Below the pieces are notes generated by a model that was given only the letters and a program-made list of their open reading frames with translations, searched no databases and was not told the DNA's origin. A stretch of DNA of 64,000 nt. Origin: Flavobacteriaceae bacterium. GTDB taxonomy: Bacteria > Bacteroidota > Bacteroidia > Flavobacteriales > Flavobacteriaceae. The stretch is from the NCBI GenBank assembly GCA_947457615.1, contig CANGWK010000007.1, forward strand, positions 1-64,000, given 5' to 3'. Below are positions 9,303 to 21,700 of this stretch, piece by piece; positions within the stretch are counted from its first letter, which is position 1; each line of letters starts with the position of its first letter. The translations under genes were made by a program, and so were the position numbers.

Positions 9303-10397
9303 ATGAAAGCAGGAATTGTAGGATTGCCAAACGTAGGAAAATCAACATTATTTAATTGTTTGTCGAATGCAAAAGCGCAAAGTGCTAACTTTCCGTTTTG
9401 CACCATCGAACCTAATATTGGAGTAGTAAACGTTCCAGATCCTAGAACTGTGCGTCTAGAAGAATTGGTAAAACCTGAGCGAGTTCAAATGGCAACTGTA
9501 GATATTGTAGATATTGCTGGTTTAGTTAAAGGAGCAAGTAAAGGCGAAGGTTTAGGAAATCAATTCTTAGGAAACATTAGAGAATGTAATGCTATTATTC
9601 ACGTTTTGCGTTGTTTTGATAATGATAATATTGTACACGTTGACGGAAACGTTAATCCGGTTCGTGATAAAGAAACTATTGATATCGAGTTGCAGTTAAA
9701 AGATCTAGAAACAGTTGAAAAACGTTTAGAAAAAGTAAATCGTGCAGCCAAAACAGGAAATAAAGAAGCGCAAGTTGAAAAAGCGCTTTTAGATAGAATT
9801 CGAGAGAATTTACTTCAAGCCAAATCCGCAAGAACAGTTGAAGCACAAAATCAAGACGAAAAAGATTTATTAGAAGACTTTCAGTTAATTACCAACAAGC
9901 CAGTTTTATACGTTTGTAATGTTGACGAAAGTTCCGCAGTAAACGGAAACAAATATGTAGATCAAGTTCGCGAATTAGTAAAAGACGAACAAGCCGAAGT
10001 AATTATTCTTTCAGTAGGCGCAGAGGCAGATATCACCGAGTTAGAAAGCTACGAAGAGCGTCAAGTTTTTCTGGAAGACATGGGTTTAACTGAGCCAGGT
10101 TCCGCCGTTTTAATTCGTGCCGCATACCGACTTTTAAAACTGCAAACCTACTTCACCGCCGGAGTAAAAGAAGTTCGTGCTTGGACAATTAATATTGGTG
10201 ATTCCGCGCCTAAAGCGGCTGGAGTTATCCACACCGATTTTGAAAAAGGATTCATCCGTGCTGAGGTTATCGCTTACGAAGATTTCTCAAATTTTGGTTC
10301 GGAAGCCAAAGTTAAAGAAGCCGGAAAATTGCGAGTAGAAGGAAAAGAATACATTGTTAAAGACGGTGATGTAATGCACTTCCGTTTCAATGTATAG
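9303..10397 (+). CDS. ychF: Redox-regulated ATPase YchF (Obg-family)
   Basis: This 364-residue protein has the usual YchF length. The P-loop GLPNVGKS is at residues 7-14, DIAGLVKGAS is the switch II region, and NVDE (about residue 205) replaces the GTPase NKxD motif, which explains the ATP preference in this family. A coiled-coil insertion follows the G domain, and a C-terminal TGS domain runs from about residue 280 to the end. YchF binds the 70S ribosome and is linked to oxidative-stress responses. It has its own promoter and is followed by a clear terminator, so it is probably monocistronic. Confidence 0.97.
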   Translation: MKAGIVGLPNVGKSTLFNCLSNAKAQSANFPFCTIEPNIGVVNVPDPRTVRLEELVKPERVQMATVDIVDIAGLVKGASKGEGLGNQFLGNIRECNAIIHVLRCFDNDNIVHVDGNVNPVRDKETIDIELQLKDLETVEKRLEKVNRAAKTGNKEAQVEKALLDRIRENLLQAKSARTVEAQNQDEKDLLEDFQLITNKPVLYVCNVDESSAVNGNKYVDQVRELVKDEQAEVIILSVGAEADITELESYEERQVFLEDMGLTEPGSAVLIRAAYRLLKLQTYFTAGVKEVRAWTINIGDSAPKAAGVIHTDFEKGFIRAEVIAYEDFSNFGSEAKVKEAGKLRVEGKEYIVKDGDVMHFRFNV

Positions 10398-10432
10398 AGA
10401 AGAAGACAGAGAAAAAAATATATAAAATAGAT

Positions 10433-10462
10433 AAACCGCAACAGAAATTTTGCGGTTTTTTT
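10433..10462 (+). terminator. Rho-independent terminator of ychF
   Basis: AAACCGCAA (10433-10441) and TTGCGGTTT (10450-10458) form a 9-bp perfect stem with an 8-nt loop, followed by a run of T. It lies 36 nt after the ychF stop codon. Confidence 0.9.
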
Positions 10463-10470
10463 ATGTGCCT

Positions 10471-10606
10471 AATCCAGCTTTGCCTTCCAAGATTTTTTGT
10501 AAAACACTTTTTTTGTAAGCCCTAAAAAGAGCTTCCGTTGGTCGCTTTTTTAGCGCAACAAAAAATAGTGTTTTTCTGCAAAATGCTTTCCATTACAATC
10601 TGGGGC
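10471..10606. repeat. Dispersed 136-bp intergenic element, copy A
   Basis: This element aligns over its whole length with 41986-42121, also 136 bp. Shared blocks are AATCCAGCT at the left, TAAGCC, TGGTCGC, AAAAAATAG and GCTTTCCATT, and an ATCTGGG end. The terminal CCAG/CTGG blocks are inverted with respect to each other. Shorter relatives appear at 28915-28983 and 60550-60625. No coding capacity is conserved between copies. Confidence 0.7.
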
Positions 10607-10760
10607 AGAACAAAATTCGAATTAAAAAAACATAACCAACTTCCAACTCATAATTCACAATTCACAATTCAGAACTCTTTGAAATTGTCAAAAACATTCT
10701 TAATAACTTCTTTAAACCCTATTTTTAAACTCAATTCAATTCACTACATTAGCACATCAA

Positions 10761-10785
10761 TGGCTACTGTTAAAAGCAGTAGCCA
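10761..10785 (+). promoter_or_regulatory. Perfect hairpin in the parE leader
   Basis: TGGCTACTG (10761-10769) and CAGTAGCCA (10777-10785) form a 9-bp perfect stem with a 7-nt loop, 31 nt upstream of the parE ATG. No T-run follows, so it is not a standard terminator. A leader regulatory role is possible but unproven. Confidence 0.45.
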
Positions 10786-10816
10786 GACGCAATGCAGTTA
10801 ATTCGATTTTTTAAAA

Positions 10817-12673
10817 ATGGCAGACGAAACTAAATACGACGAAGACAATATTCGTTCACTCGATTGGAAAGAACACATCCGAATGCGTCCTGGAATGTAC
10901 ATTGGGAAACTCGGTGACGGTTCCTCCCCCGATGACGGTATCTATATTCTTCTAAAAGAAGTTATCGATAACTGCATCGATGAATTTGTTATGGGTGCCG
11001 GTAAAGTTATTGAAGTAACTATTAAAGATAAATTGGTTACCGTTCGCGATTATGGTCGTGGAATTCCTTTGGGAAAAGTAGTTGACGTAGTTTCCAAAAT
11101 GAATACAGGTGGTAAATACGATTCTAAAGCCTTTAAAAAATCGGTTGGATTAAACGGAGTTGGTACCAAAGCAGTAAATGCTTTGTCTAATTATTTTCGT
11201 GTTGAGTCTGTTCGAGACAACCAGCAAAAAGCAGCTGAATTCTCAGAAGGAAATTTAGTTTTAGAAGAGGAGGTTGCCGAATCTACCAAACGAAAAGGAA
11301 CAAAAGTAGCTTTCATTGCAGATGAGGCTATTTTTAAAAACTATAAATACCGTAATGAGTATATTATCAAAATGCTCAAAAATTACTGTTACTTAAATCG
11401 CGGATTATCGATTTATTATAATGGTGAAAAATACATTTCCGAATTTGGTTTAAAAGATTTATTAGAAGAAACCATCACCGAAGAAGATATGCAATATCCT
11501 ATCATTCACCTAGAAGGCGAAGATATAGAAATTGCATTAACGCATAGTAAATCACAATATTCTGAGGAGTACCATTCGTTCGTAAACGGACAAAATACCA
11601 CCCAAGGAGGAACGCACTTGAACGCTTTTAGAGAGGCAATAGTTAAAACCATCCGCGAGTATTACAACAAAGGTTTTGAAGCATCAGATATTCGTAAATC
11701 TATTGTTTCTGCTGTTTCGATAAAAGTGGAAGAACCTGTTTTTGAAAGTCAAACCAAAACCAAATTAGGGTCTAATGATATTGGTCCGAATGGTCCCACG
11801 GTTCGAACTTTCATTCACGATTTTATCACCACCAAACTTGACAATTTTTTACATAAAAATCCAGAAGTTGCTGATTTGCTTTTGCGAAAGATTTTGCAAG
11901 CCGAACGCGAAAGAAAAGAACTTTCTGGAATTCGAAAATTAGCCAAAGACAGAGCTAAAAAATCGAGTTTACACAATAAAAAACTGCGCGATTGCCGCGT
12001 GCATTTAACCGATGCTAAAAACCCACGAAGTCTAGAGAGTACGCTTTTTATTACTGAGGGAGATTCGGCTTCGGGTTCCATTACCAAAAGTCGGGATGTA
12101 AATACACAAGCCGTTTTTAGTTTACGCGGTAAGCCCCTGAATTCCTATGGAATGTCTAAGAAAATCGTCTATGAAAATGAAGAGTTTAATTTGCTTCAAG
12201 CAGCATTAGATATTGAAGAAAGCATTGAAGATTTGCGTTATAATAATATTGTAATCGCAACGGATGCCGATGTTGATGGGATGCACATTAGATTGTTATT
12301 GATTACCTTTTTCTTGCAATTTTTTCCTGAAATGATAAAAGAAGGACACCTATATATATTGCAAACGCCATTATTTAGGGTTCGAAATAAAAAAGAAACT
12401 ATCTATTGCTATTCGGATGAAGAACGAAGAGATGCTATTGAAAAACTAAAACCAAAACCAGAAATTACTCGATTTAAAGGATTGGGAGAAATTTCTCCAG
12501 ATGAGTTCAAGAATTTCATTGGAGAAAGTATACGCCTCGATCCTGTAATGTTAGATAAAGCGACTTCTATAGAAACATTGTTAGAATTCTATATGGGTAA
12601 AAATACTCCAGACCGACAGATTTTTATCATCAATAATTTGAAAGTAGATTTGGACGTGATTGAGAAAAATTAG
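10817..12673 (+). CDS. parE: DNA topoisomerase IV subunit B
   Basis: This 618-residue type IIA topoisomerase ATPase subunit has a GHKL ATPase domain with [10 protein letters not shown] (Mg/ATP-binding Asn), VRDYGRGIP, and the [14 protein letters not shown] loop. The central transducer domain follows. The TOPRIM domain has [10 protein letters not shown] and [10 protein letters not shown]. The length lacks the large GyrB insertion, and the gene sits 39 bp upstream of a ParC-type partner, so it is called ParE rather than GyrB. With ParC it decatenates daughter chromosomes. The gene is unrelated to the toxin ParE at 43992-44291. Confidence 0.95.
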   Translation: MADETKYDEDNIRSLDWKEHIRMRPGMYIGKLGDGSSPDDGIYILLKEVIDNCIDEFVMGAGKVIEVTIKDKLVTVRDYGRGIPLGKVVDVVSKMNTGGKYDSKAFKKSVGLNGVGTKAVNALSNYFRVESVRDNQQKAAEFSEGNLVLEEEVAESTKRKGTKVAFIADEAIFKNYKYRNEYIIKMLKNYCYLNRGLSIYYNGEKYISEFGLKDLLEETITEEDMQYPIIHLEGEDIEIALTHSKSQYSEEYHSFVNGQNTTQGGTHLNAFREAIVKTIREYYNKGFEASDIRKSIVSAVSIKVEEPVFESQTKTKLGSNDIGPNGPTVRTFIHDFITTKLDNFLHKNPEVADLLLRKILQAERERKELSGIRKLAKDRAKKSSLHNKKLRDCRVHLTDAKNPRSLESTLFITEGDSASGSITKSRDVNTQAVFSLRGKPLNSYGMSKKIVYENEEFNLLQAALDIEESIEDLRYNNIVIATDADVDGMHIRLLLITFFLQFFPEMIKEGHLYILQTPLFRVRNKKETIYCYSDEERRDAIEKLKPKPEITRFKGLGEISPDEFKNFIGESIRLDPVMLDKATSIETLLEFYMGKNTPDRQIFIINNLKVDLDVIEKN

Positions 12674-12712
12674 AGATACCATTATAAAAAGATACTGAAA
12701 TATTCAGCATAA

Positions 12713-15436
12713 ATGAAAGACGAAGAAGAAGATAACATAATTCCAAACGACGACGAAACTAACGACGAGTTAAATGAGTCTGTCAATGAGGAAAAAAGTG
12801 AAGAAGGCTTTGAAGATTTAGTGTCTAGAGGTGGGAATCACTTTTATGAAAACGACGAAAATCCAGAAGATACTATTACCAAGGTTACAGGAATGTACAA
12901 AGATTGGTTTCTAGATTATGCTTCCTATGTGATTTTGGAGCGCGCCGTTCCAGCTATTGAAGACGGTTTTAAACCTGTTCAACGGCGTATTATGCACTCG
13001 CTGAAAGAGTTAGACGACGGTCGTTACAACAAAGTTGCCAATGTAGTTGGCCATACTATGCAGTACCACCCTCACGGTGACGCGAGTATTGGCGATGCAA
13101 TGGTGCAAATTGGTCAAAAAGAATTACTTATTGATTGCCAGGGAAACTGGGGAAATATTTTAACGGGTGATAGCGCAGCAGCTTCCAGATATATTGAAGC
13201 TCGTTTGTCAAAATTCGCTTTGGAGGTTTTATATTCTCCTAAAATTACAGATTGGGGAATGTCTTACGATGGTCGTCGTGCAGAACCAAACAACCTTCCA
13301 GTAAAATTTCCTTTGTTATTAGCTTCAGGAGCAGAAGGAATTGCAGTTGGACTTTCTACTAAAGTCTTGCCGCATAATTTTAATGAGTTAATTGATGCTT
13401 CGATTAAAATTCTAAAAGGGAAACCATTTACTTTATATCCTGATTTTCAAACTGCAGGAATTGCCGATGTTTCTAATTATAACGATGGTTTGCGTGGTGG
13501 ACGTGTTAGAGTTCGTGCCAAAATTGCTCAGTTGGATAAACAAACTTTGGTGATTACTCAAATTCCGTTTTCAACTAATACCTCTTCTTTAATAGATAGT
13601 ATTTTGAAAGCCAACGAAAAGGGTAAAATCAAAATCAAGAAAATTGAAGATAACACCGCTGCCGAAGTAGAGATATTAATTCATCTTTTTCCGGGTGTTT
13701 CTCCTGATAAATCCATTGATGCTTTATATGCTTTTACGGCTTGCGAAACCTCAGTAGCTCCTTTAGGTTGTGTTATTGAAGACAACAAACCGTTATTTAT
13801 TGGAGTCTCTGCCATGCTGAAAATTTCAACTGAAAGAACAGTGGAATTGTTGAAAGCAGAATTAGAAATCCAACTCGTAGAACTTAAAAATAAATGGCAT
13901 TTTTCTACTTTAGAAAAAATATTCATTCGCGAAGAAATGTATATTGATTTCAAATTGTATTCCGATAGAGAATCACTTTATGAATATATGTACAAACAAT
14001 TTGAGCCATTCAAAAAGTCATTCGTAAGAGAAATTGAAGACGATGACTTACAAAAATTGACTCAAATTCCGATGATTCGTATCACGCGTTTTGATTCAGA
14101 TAAAGCAGATGATTTTATTTCTAAGCTAGAAGATGAAATGAAAGAAGTGCAACATCATTTAGACAATCTAATTGATTTTGCTATTGATTATTTTGTTAAA
14201 CTAAAAGAAAAATACGGAAAAGGACGGGAACGCCAAACGGAGTTGCGAAGTTTTGAAAATATTGAAGCTACCAAAGTGGTTTTAAGAAACACAAAATTAT
14301 ATGTAAATAAGGAAGAAGGCTTTTTTGGAACGGGTTTGAAAAAAGACGAATACGTTGCCGATTGTTCGGATATTGATGACGTAATTGTTTTTCTGCGTGA
14401 TGGAAAAATTATGATTGCCAAAGTAGATGAAAAGAAATTTGTAGGCAAGGACATTATACATATTGCGGTTTTTGATAAAAATGACAAACGAACCATTTAT
14501 AACATGATTTATCGGGATGGAAAGAATGGGTCCACTTTCATAAAACGATTTAATGTTTCGGGAGTTACTCGCGATAAATTTTACGACTTAACACAAGAAA
14601 AAGTAGGATCTCAAGTGTTGTATTTTTCTGCAAATCCTAACGGTGAAGCTGAGGTTGTGACCATTTTATTGCGCCAAGTAGGAAGTGTGAAGAAACTAAA
14701 ATGGGATCTTGATTTTACCGATATTGCTATAAAAGGCCGTGCTTCTCGCGGCAACACGGTTACCAAATATCCAATAAAGAAAATAGAATTAAAAGAGAAA
14801 GGAATTTCTACTTTACGACCAAGAAAAGTGTGGTTTGATGATACGGTGCAACGTTTAAATGTGGATGGAAGAGGGGAGCTGTTGGGCGAATTTAGACCAA
14901 ATGACCGTTTGCTTATCATTAACCAATCTGGGAAATTGAAAACGATTATACCCGAGTTGACTACGCATTTTGAGGAAGACATGATAGTTCTGGAAAAATG
15001 GAATCCGAAGAAACCTATTTCTACTATTTATTATGATGGAGAAAAAGAACGTTATTTTATAAAACGTTTCTTGGTAGAAAATGAAAACAAAGAAGAAATT
15101 TTCATCACCGAACATGAAAAATCACAATTAGAAATTGTTTCTACCGATTGGCGACCAGTTGCCGACCTTGTATTTACAAAAGTAAAAGGCGTTCAAAAAG
15201 AAAATCAAACTATTGACTTAGAGCAATTTATTGCTGTAAAAGGAATTAAGGCTTTGGGAAATCAATTGACTGCCGATAAATTAAAACAAGTCAATTTACT
15301 AGAATCTTTGCCTTTTGAAGAGCCGATAGAAGAAACCCCTGAAGAAATAGAAGTTTCGGGAGACGATGGTTCTTATCCAGAAGATATTCAAACCGAATTA
15401 GATGGGGATGGTCAAATAACTTTGAGTTTAGAATAA
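12713..15436 (+). CDS. parC: DNA topoisomerase IV subunit A
   Basis: This 907-residue breakage-reunion subunit has the QRDR region YHPHGDASIGDAMV and the active-site tyrosine in ASRYIEARLS (Tyr160). Residues about 60-500 form the winged-helix/tower core, followed by a C-terminal beta-pinwheel-like region. Both ends carry acidic tails: residues 1-55 are rich in D/E, as are the last 50 residues. The QRDR positions matching E. coli ParC Ser80 and Glu84 are Ala and Asp, which seems usual in this phylum rather than a resistance mutation. It is co-transcribed with parE and ends at a strong terminator. Confidence 0.95.
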   Translation: MKDEEEDNIIPNDDETNDELNESVNEEKSEEGFEDLVSRGGNHFYENDENPEDTITKVTGMYKDWFLDYASYVILERAVPAIEDGFKPVQRRIMHSLKELDDGRYNKVANVVGHTMQYHPHGDASIGDAMVQIGQKELLIDCQGNWGNILTGDSAAASRYIEARLSKFALEVLYSPKITDWGMSYDGRRAEPNNLPVKFPLLLASGAEGIAVGLSTKVLPHNFNELIDASIKILKGKPFTLYPDFQTAGIADVSNYNDGLRGGRVRVRAKIAQLDKQTLVITQIPFSTNTSSLIDSILKANEKGKIKIKKIEDNTAAEVEILIHLFPGVSPDKSIDALYAFTACETSVAPLGCVIEDNKPLFIGVSAMLKISTERTVELLKAELEIQLVELKNKWHFSTLEKIFIREEMYIDFKLYSDRESLYEYMYKQFEPFKKSFVREIEDDDLQKLTQIPMIRITRFDSDKADDFISKLEDEMKEVQHHLDNLIDFAIDYFVKLKEKYGKGRERQTELRSFENIEATKVVLRNTKLYVNKEEGFFGTGLKKDEYVADCSDIDDVIVFLRDGKIMIAKVDEKKFVGKDIIHIAVFDKNDKRTIYNMIYRDGKNGSTFIKRFNVSGVTRDKFYDLTQEKVGSQVLYFSANPNGEAEVVTILLRQVGSVKKLKWDLDFTDIAIKGRASRGNTVTKYPIKKIELKEKGISTLRPRKVWFDDTVQRLNVDGRGELLGEFRPNDRLLIINQSGKLKTIIPELTTHFEEDMIVLEKWNPKKPISTIYYDGEKERYFIKRFLVENENKEEIFITEHEKSQLEIVSTDWRPVADLVFTKVKGVQKENQTIDLEQFIAVKGIKALGNQLTADKLKQVNLLESLPFEEPIEETPEEIEVSGDDGSYPEDIQTELDGDGQITLSLE

Positions 15437-15513
15437 TACCTTTATTCAAGTATTAATTTCATGTTGTGAGTTTATAATTATAGTTTAAACTGAATTGATT
15501 TTTTATTACACCT

Positions 15514-15547
15514 AAACCTTTTCAAGAAATTGAGGAGGTTTTTTTAT
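15514..15547 (+). terminator. Rho-independent terminator of parE-parC
   Basis: AAACCTTTTCAA (15514-15525) pairs with TTGAGGAGGTTT (15530-15541) in a 12-bp stem with two G-U pairs and a GAAA tetraloop, followed by a T run. The rest of the 291-bp spacer up to 15727 is AT-rich with no other feature except a weak promoter-like TAATTTG at 15700-15706. Confidence 0.85.
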
Positions 15548-15727
15548 AGAAAAATCTTAAATAATTTTTAAATTTTTAATTATAAATTATATTTATGTTA
15601 AAAATAGTAACCTTTTCTTTATTTTTTGTAAATAATTAAGAATATAATTGGTAATAAGAAGTCAAAATCATTTTTTTTTATTATAATAAAAAAAAATTGT
15701 AATTTGTACCCCTCAAATTATACCATT

Positions 15728-18700
15728 ATGAGTCAAATACTATATACAGGGTTTAAAAATAAACTTAACATTTCTATTAAAACAAGTCTTTTTCTTGTTT
15801 TGCTATTTACTTTATTTAGTAAAACCAATACAAACGCACAGTGTATTGGGCCTTACGCGCGTTTTGAGAGTGTTACTGCTGCAGGAACTACGCCTCCAAC
15901 AGGTTTCACTACTTCGTTTGTTACTACATTATTTTCAAGCCCAGTATTTACTAATTCTGGGAGCACAGCAAGGTCAGGAGCTTTTTTTATGTTAAGTACT
16001 AAACAAAATACTTGGGTGAAAACACCAAATATTAGTTGTCCTAAAACGTTTTCATTTTATGTTAAAACTACAGCAATTACTGGATCATTTTCATTGTTGG
16101 TTGAATATTCTACAGATGGTTTTGTTAATGCAATAAATACAGTAAATATTAATACTATACCTGGTGCTATAATTCCCGTAATTAACAATACCTATCAATT
16201 GGTTTCTGTAACGTTACCATCAAACACGAACCCAAATGTTCAATTTAGAATTACAGATACAACAAATCGAGTTACTTCACCGGGGAACTTGATTTTTGAT
16301 GATTTTTCATGGGATACCTATAAAAGTGACGGAACGCTGAGTAGTGGTTATCCAGAAAACACAGTTATAGCGGCTGTACAAACAGGAAATGGAACTTCTA
16401 TAGCAAATTGCTCAGGAGGGATTATTAATGTTGATTCAAATGCTATTTATAATTTTTATGATAATGGAGGTACAGATCAATATAATTTAAATCAAACTAA
16501 TCAAGTTACTTTTAAACCAACAGGTGCTGGTTATACTGCTGGGGATAGGGTAAGGATTCAGTTTATTACCTATACTGGTGCTGCTTCAGACAAGATTGAG
16601 GTTTGGGATGATAATGGTTCAAGCCTTACTGCAGCTACTAATCTTTTAACGCACACACTTACTGCTATTCCAGTAGTAACAACTTATATTTCTACAATTT
16701 CAGCAGATGGTTCAATAACTATAAAATTTACCTCAGATGCGGCAACTAACGCAGCTGGTTTTAATATTAAGGTAGATTGTGTTCGTTGTCCAACTCCAAC
16801 AGGCTTAATACCAACGCTTGTTGGTGTTTCAAGTGCTTCTTTAGCATGGACTGCTACAAGTGCTGCTAATTATGATGTTTATTACAGTACAAGTAGTATT
16901 CCTCCTACAGGAACAACCGCACCTACTGTTTTCAATATTGCAACGAATTCTTATGATATGACAGGTTTAACTGCGGGATTGACTTATTATGTTTGGGTTA
17001 GATCAAAATGCGGAAGTTTGCCAGATAGTTATAGTCCTTGGTCTTCCTCAATAAATTTTATAACCACAAGTTGTACATTTGTTTTATCCTCTTCCCCGTC
17101 TAATACGGTTCAAAGTTTATGTCAAAACGCTACAAATGCAACGGTTTTAAGTGCATCTGCATCTGGAGGAACAGTCAGTACCTACCAATGGTATAGTAAT
17201 ACAGCAGCCTCTACAACAACAGGAAGTATTTTAGCAGTAGGAACAAATAGTTCTAACTTTACTCCGATTACCACAAACTTAGGAACATTATATTACTTCT
17301 GTGTAATTACGAGTACTTTGGGCTGTTCTGTAACATCTACTGTTTCTGGGGCTGTAATTGTAACTGCTACATCAGCTTTTCCTTCTGCAACAGCTGCAAC
17401 ACTTCCAACAACTTCCTCTTTTTCTGCTAACTGGAATGCAATAGCTGGAGTCACTGCATTTTTTCTTGATGTTTCCACAAACAGTGCCTTTTCATCGTTT
17501 GTCACTGGATACAATAACTTGGCTGTTGGTAATGTTGTAACTTATCCTATTACAGGCTTGAGTGCAGGTACAACTTATTATTACAGAGTTAGTACTAATA
17601 ACAATTCTTGCGGTAGTTCCTACTCAAGTACAATTTCTCAAACAACGGTTAGCGTAACTTATTGTATTCCAAATACACCGACAAGTGTTACTTCTTTTGT
17701 AAATAGTTTTTCAACAAATGCTGGGATTACAAACATTACAAATAATATTACGGGATTTACAGCAGGTGGTTATGCAAATTACACCACCCAATCGTGTTCA
17801 CAATATCCATCATCTTTAATTAATTATTCTATTACTAGTCGAAGAACAGATTCAACCGATCAAACTTTTTTCTATTATATTTGGATTGATTGGAATCAAG
17901 ATGGAGACTTCGCTGATGTTGGGGAAACTATTTTAGCTACAACAACTTATCTAGGAGGACCATTCACTGGAGCATTTGCAATTCCTAACGGACAAACACC
18001 CGGTAATTACCGAATGCGTGTTTCCACAAGTTGGGTAGGAGCTAATACTCCTTGTACTTTGACAAATCTTGCTGAAATGGAAGATTATACCCTTGTAGTA
18101 GTTCCTGTTCCACCTTGTGCTCCAAGTACGCCATCGGCATTGACAACTGCAAGTGTTACAGGGACAAGTGCAATAATTACGTGGACAGATCCTGCTTTAA
18201 CTCCAAATAGTGTCTATAATTACTATTACAGTACTTCGCCAACTCCACCAACACCTTCAACTACTCCTTCCGGAACAGTTACAGGCGCTAATTCAGTTAC
18301 ATTGTCGGGTTTAACGGTAAATGCAAACTATTACTTTTGGGTACGTTCCAATTGTGGGACACCAAATCCATGGGTAGGCACTGGAAATTTCATTACAATT
18401 CCTCAAGATGTCGTTAACATGGCGAATGGCAATTTCACTTCTTGTAATGTAAGATTTTATGATAGTGCTGGACCATTGATCAATTATGTCAACAATGAAA
18501 CTTACACCTATACTTTTTATCCTTCAACCCCAAACTCAAAATTGAAAGTTATATTTAATTCTTTTAGAACTGAAAATAGTTGGGACGGACTATCAATTTA
18601 TAATGGAAATACTATTGCTGCCCCACTATTTTCTTCAGGTTTGCCAGCGGGATTTAATGCTACAACCTGTCCTGCAGGTTCTTTTTATGGAACAAATTCT

Positions 18701-21700
18701 CCAGGAACTTTAATTTCAACTGCCGCCGATGGATCTTTGACTTTTAAATATACTACAGATACTTCGGTTACTTATGCTGGATGGGATGCAACAATTATAT
18801 GTGTTACAGTTCCTAAGATAATTAGTTTTACTCCTACAAGCGCTTGCGTTGGTGCAACTCCAACTGTAATCATTACAGGAAGTAATTTTACTAATGCTAC
18901 TTCAGTTAAATTTAATGGAGTTGATGCAGTTCCATTTACGGTAAATTCAAGTACGTCTATAACAGTAACTTTACCAGCTTTAGCAACTACTGGATTTATT
19001 ACAGTTTCCAATGCACAAGCTACTGGAACAAGTTCTACACTATTTACTGTAAACCCAATTCCAAGTATTCCTAATGCAGGAATTTCTAGCACAATTTGTT
19101 CAGGAACTTCCATTGCTATAGGAGGGTCTGCATTGGGATTCCCAACTACAGTTTTAAGTCAAGATTTTAATACAGGTACTTGGCCGTCAACTTGGACAAG
19201 AACATTAAACGGTGGGAGAAGTCCAGGAGATTTCCGAACTTCCTTTGAGGCTGCGTCAGCAGGAAACACATGGGTGGGTGCAGGTCATACAGGATATTGC
19301 AGTTATTTTTACTCTTTCTTGATAGGAAGTGGTGTAGGTGGTGATATGATTTCTCCAGCAATGGATTTGACAACTTATACGGCTTCTACACTAACTTTTT
19401 GGATATATAATTCAACAGGTACCGACAACTTAATGGTTTATGCAAATAATAATGGGGGTACCTATTCTCAATTGGGATCTACTTATGCTTATTATGGTTC
19501 ATGGACTCAAATAACGATAAATTTAAACAGTTTTGTAGGAATTGGTTTTAACGGAGTAAGAATTAAATTTACTGGAACAAGTGATGGAATTGGCTCTTCA
19601 GATATTGGAGTAGATGATATAGTTATTACAGGATATACCAATCCTATTCTTAGTTGGTCTCCTTCGACTGGATTGAGTGCAACCAATATTTTGAATCCAG
19701 ATGCAAGTCCAACTGTACAAACGAGCTATATATTGACATCAACTTTTGGTAATGGTTGTTCTTCTTCAAGCCCACCAGTAACAATTTCAGTAGATCCTAG
19801 GCCAACAATATCTTTTTCTGCTTCTTCTGCTCTTACAACACTTTGTTATAGTGACAATAGTCAAACATTGCAATTACCTTACAGTGCCGTTAGTAGTTCA
19901 ATAAATAGTGCAGTTCCAAATTATGATATTATTGCTTATAGTACAACTTCAAATGATGCATCACTCGGATTTGTACCTGTTGATGGAGATCCATTAACAC
20001 CTTCAACAATTTCAATTTCTATTCCTGCAAGTACGCCAGGAGGAACCTATACGGGCAGTCTAATAATTACAAATATAAATGGTTGTGAAAGTATACCATT
20101 TAATTTTACAATTATAATAAAGCCTAAATTATCAATAACGACTGCTCCATCAGTACAATCAATTTGTGGAAGTTCCTCTCAAATAATACGGCCTTTAATA
20201 TATACTGCCACAACTGGAAATCCAGATACTTATAGCATCACCTGGAATACAACTCCAGTAAATATTTTTACCCCTGTTACTAACGTTCCTTTAGTATCAA
20301 GCCCAATTAACATTACCGTTCCAGGTGGAACTATGGGGGGGGTGTATACTGGATTTGTTACAGTTCAAAATAATGGTTGCGAAAGTTCGGGTGCTCCATT
20401 TACAGTTACAATAAATCAACAACCAACTGTTAACTTAGATGCTGCAGCTACTTCATTATGCATTAGTAGTACAGCTCAAACAACAACCTTAAGTTATAGT
20501 AATCCAATTGGTTCTCCAGATAAATATAAAATAATTTGGAATCAACCCGCTTTAGATTCAGGATTTATTAATGTTCCCCTTACAAGTCCATTAACAAATC
20601 CAATTGTATTTAATGTTCCAGCAGGCGTAGCAAGTGGAATTTACACAGGAAATTTAACGCTAACAAATACAGGATGTTATGGTTCTTCAATGCCTTTTAC
20701 AATAAGCATTGGAAAGTTTTGGACTGGTGTAACATCTTCAGATTGGTCTACAGATTCCAACTGGACTCCAATTGGTATTCCAACAATTGGAGATTGTGTT
20801 GCTATCTCATCAGGAACACCTAATAGTCCTATCATTAATGCAAATGCTTTTTCAAATAATTTAACAATTAATACAGGCGCAACATTAATTGTAAATTCTG
20901 GCTTCACTCTTAAAGTTATAGATGTGGTTAAAAATTATGGGACTTTAACTTTCATGGACGGTTCAAGTTTGCTACAACCTAATGATGTTTCTAATGGATT
21001 GGGTGTTTATAATGGTGGAAATATCGGTAATATTACCTACAATAGAATCACAAAGCCAATAAATAGATATGATTATAATTATTGGTCAACTCCAGTAAGT
21101 CCCCAAACTTTATTTAATCTGTCCCCACTTACATTGGATGATAAATACTTTTATTATGATACCACTTTAGATAATTGGGCAAATATTAATAAAAATAGTA
21201 CAATGACTCCAGGAAAAGGATACATAATTAGAGGGCCACAAACGTATAGCTTAACATTAAGACAAACATTTACAGGCAGCTTTATTGGTGTTCCTAACAA
21301 TGGAACTATTTCTACCCCGATTACTTCTAGCAAATATAATCTTATTGGGAATCCTTACCCAAGTGCAATTAATGCCGACTTATTTTTATCGAATACATCA
21401 AACTCAATAACTGTTGAAGGAACTATTTATTTATGGACGCACAACACTCCTGTTACTAATCTTCAATACAACTCTAATGATTATGCCGTTTATAATTATT
21501 TGGGTGGGACAGGAACTATTTCAGCACCATCAAATGGTTTTAATACAAATATTCCAAATGGCAAAATAGCATCAGGGGCATCCTTTTTTATTAAAGGAAT
21601 AAATACAGGCGGGACAGCTACTTTTTTAAATTCAATGCGTGTATCCAACAATAATGATCAGTTTTTTAAAAATAACTCTATCACAAATAACACAATTCTA

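Larger units (their letters stand above)
10398..10816 (+). other. Intergenic region between ychF and topoisomerase IV genes
   Basis: This 419-bp stretch contains the ychF terminator (10433-10462), a 136-bp dispersed element (10471-10606), a short low-complexity AATTCAC repeat (10651-10672) and a hairpin in the parE leader (10761-10785). TACATTAG at 10745-10752 is a near match to the -7 consensus and may be the parE promoter. An 87-codon open frame overlaps these repeats and is not considered a gene. Confidence 0.7.

Noticed and set aside
10538..10801. An 87-codon open frame upstream of parE
   Set aside because: It lies across the dispersed 136-bp element, low-complexity AATTCAC repeats and the leader hairpin. 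Its product is low-complexity without any family features.
13079..13120. Quinolone-resistance mutation in ParC
   Set aside because: The Ala and Asp at the QRDR positions appear to be the normal state in Bacteroidetes ParC, so no resistance claim is made.
13681..13953. Antisense open frames inside parC, alaS, purB and other genes
   Set aside because: They are shadows of strongly supported genes, with no start signals or family features.
15704..15727. TTG start that extends the giant T9SS protein by 8 residues
   Set aside because: The TTG lies in a promoter-like TAATTTG, and the signal peptide is complete from the ATG at 15728.
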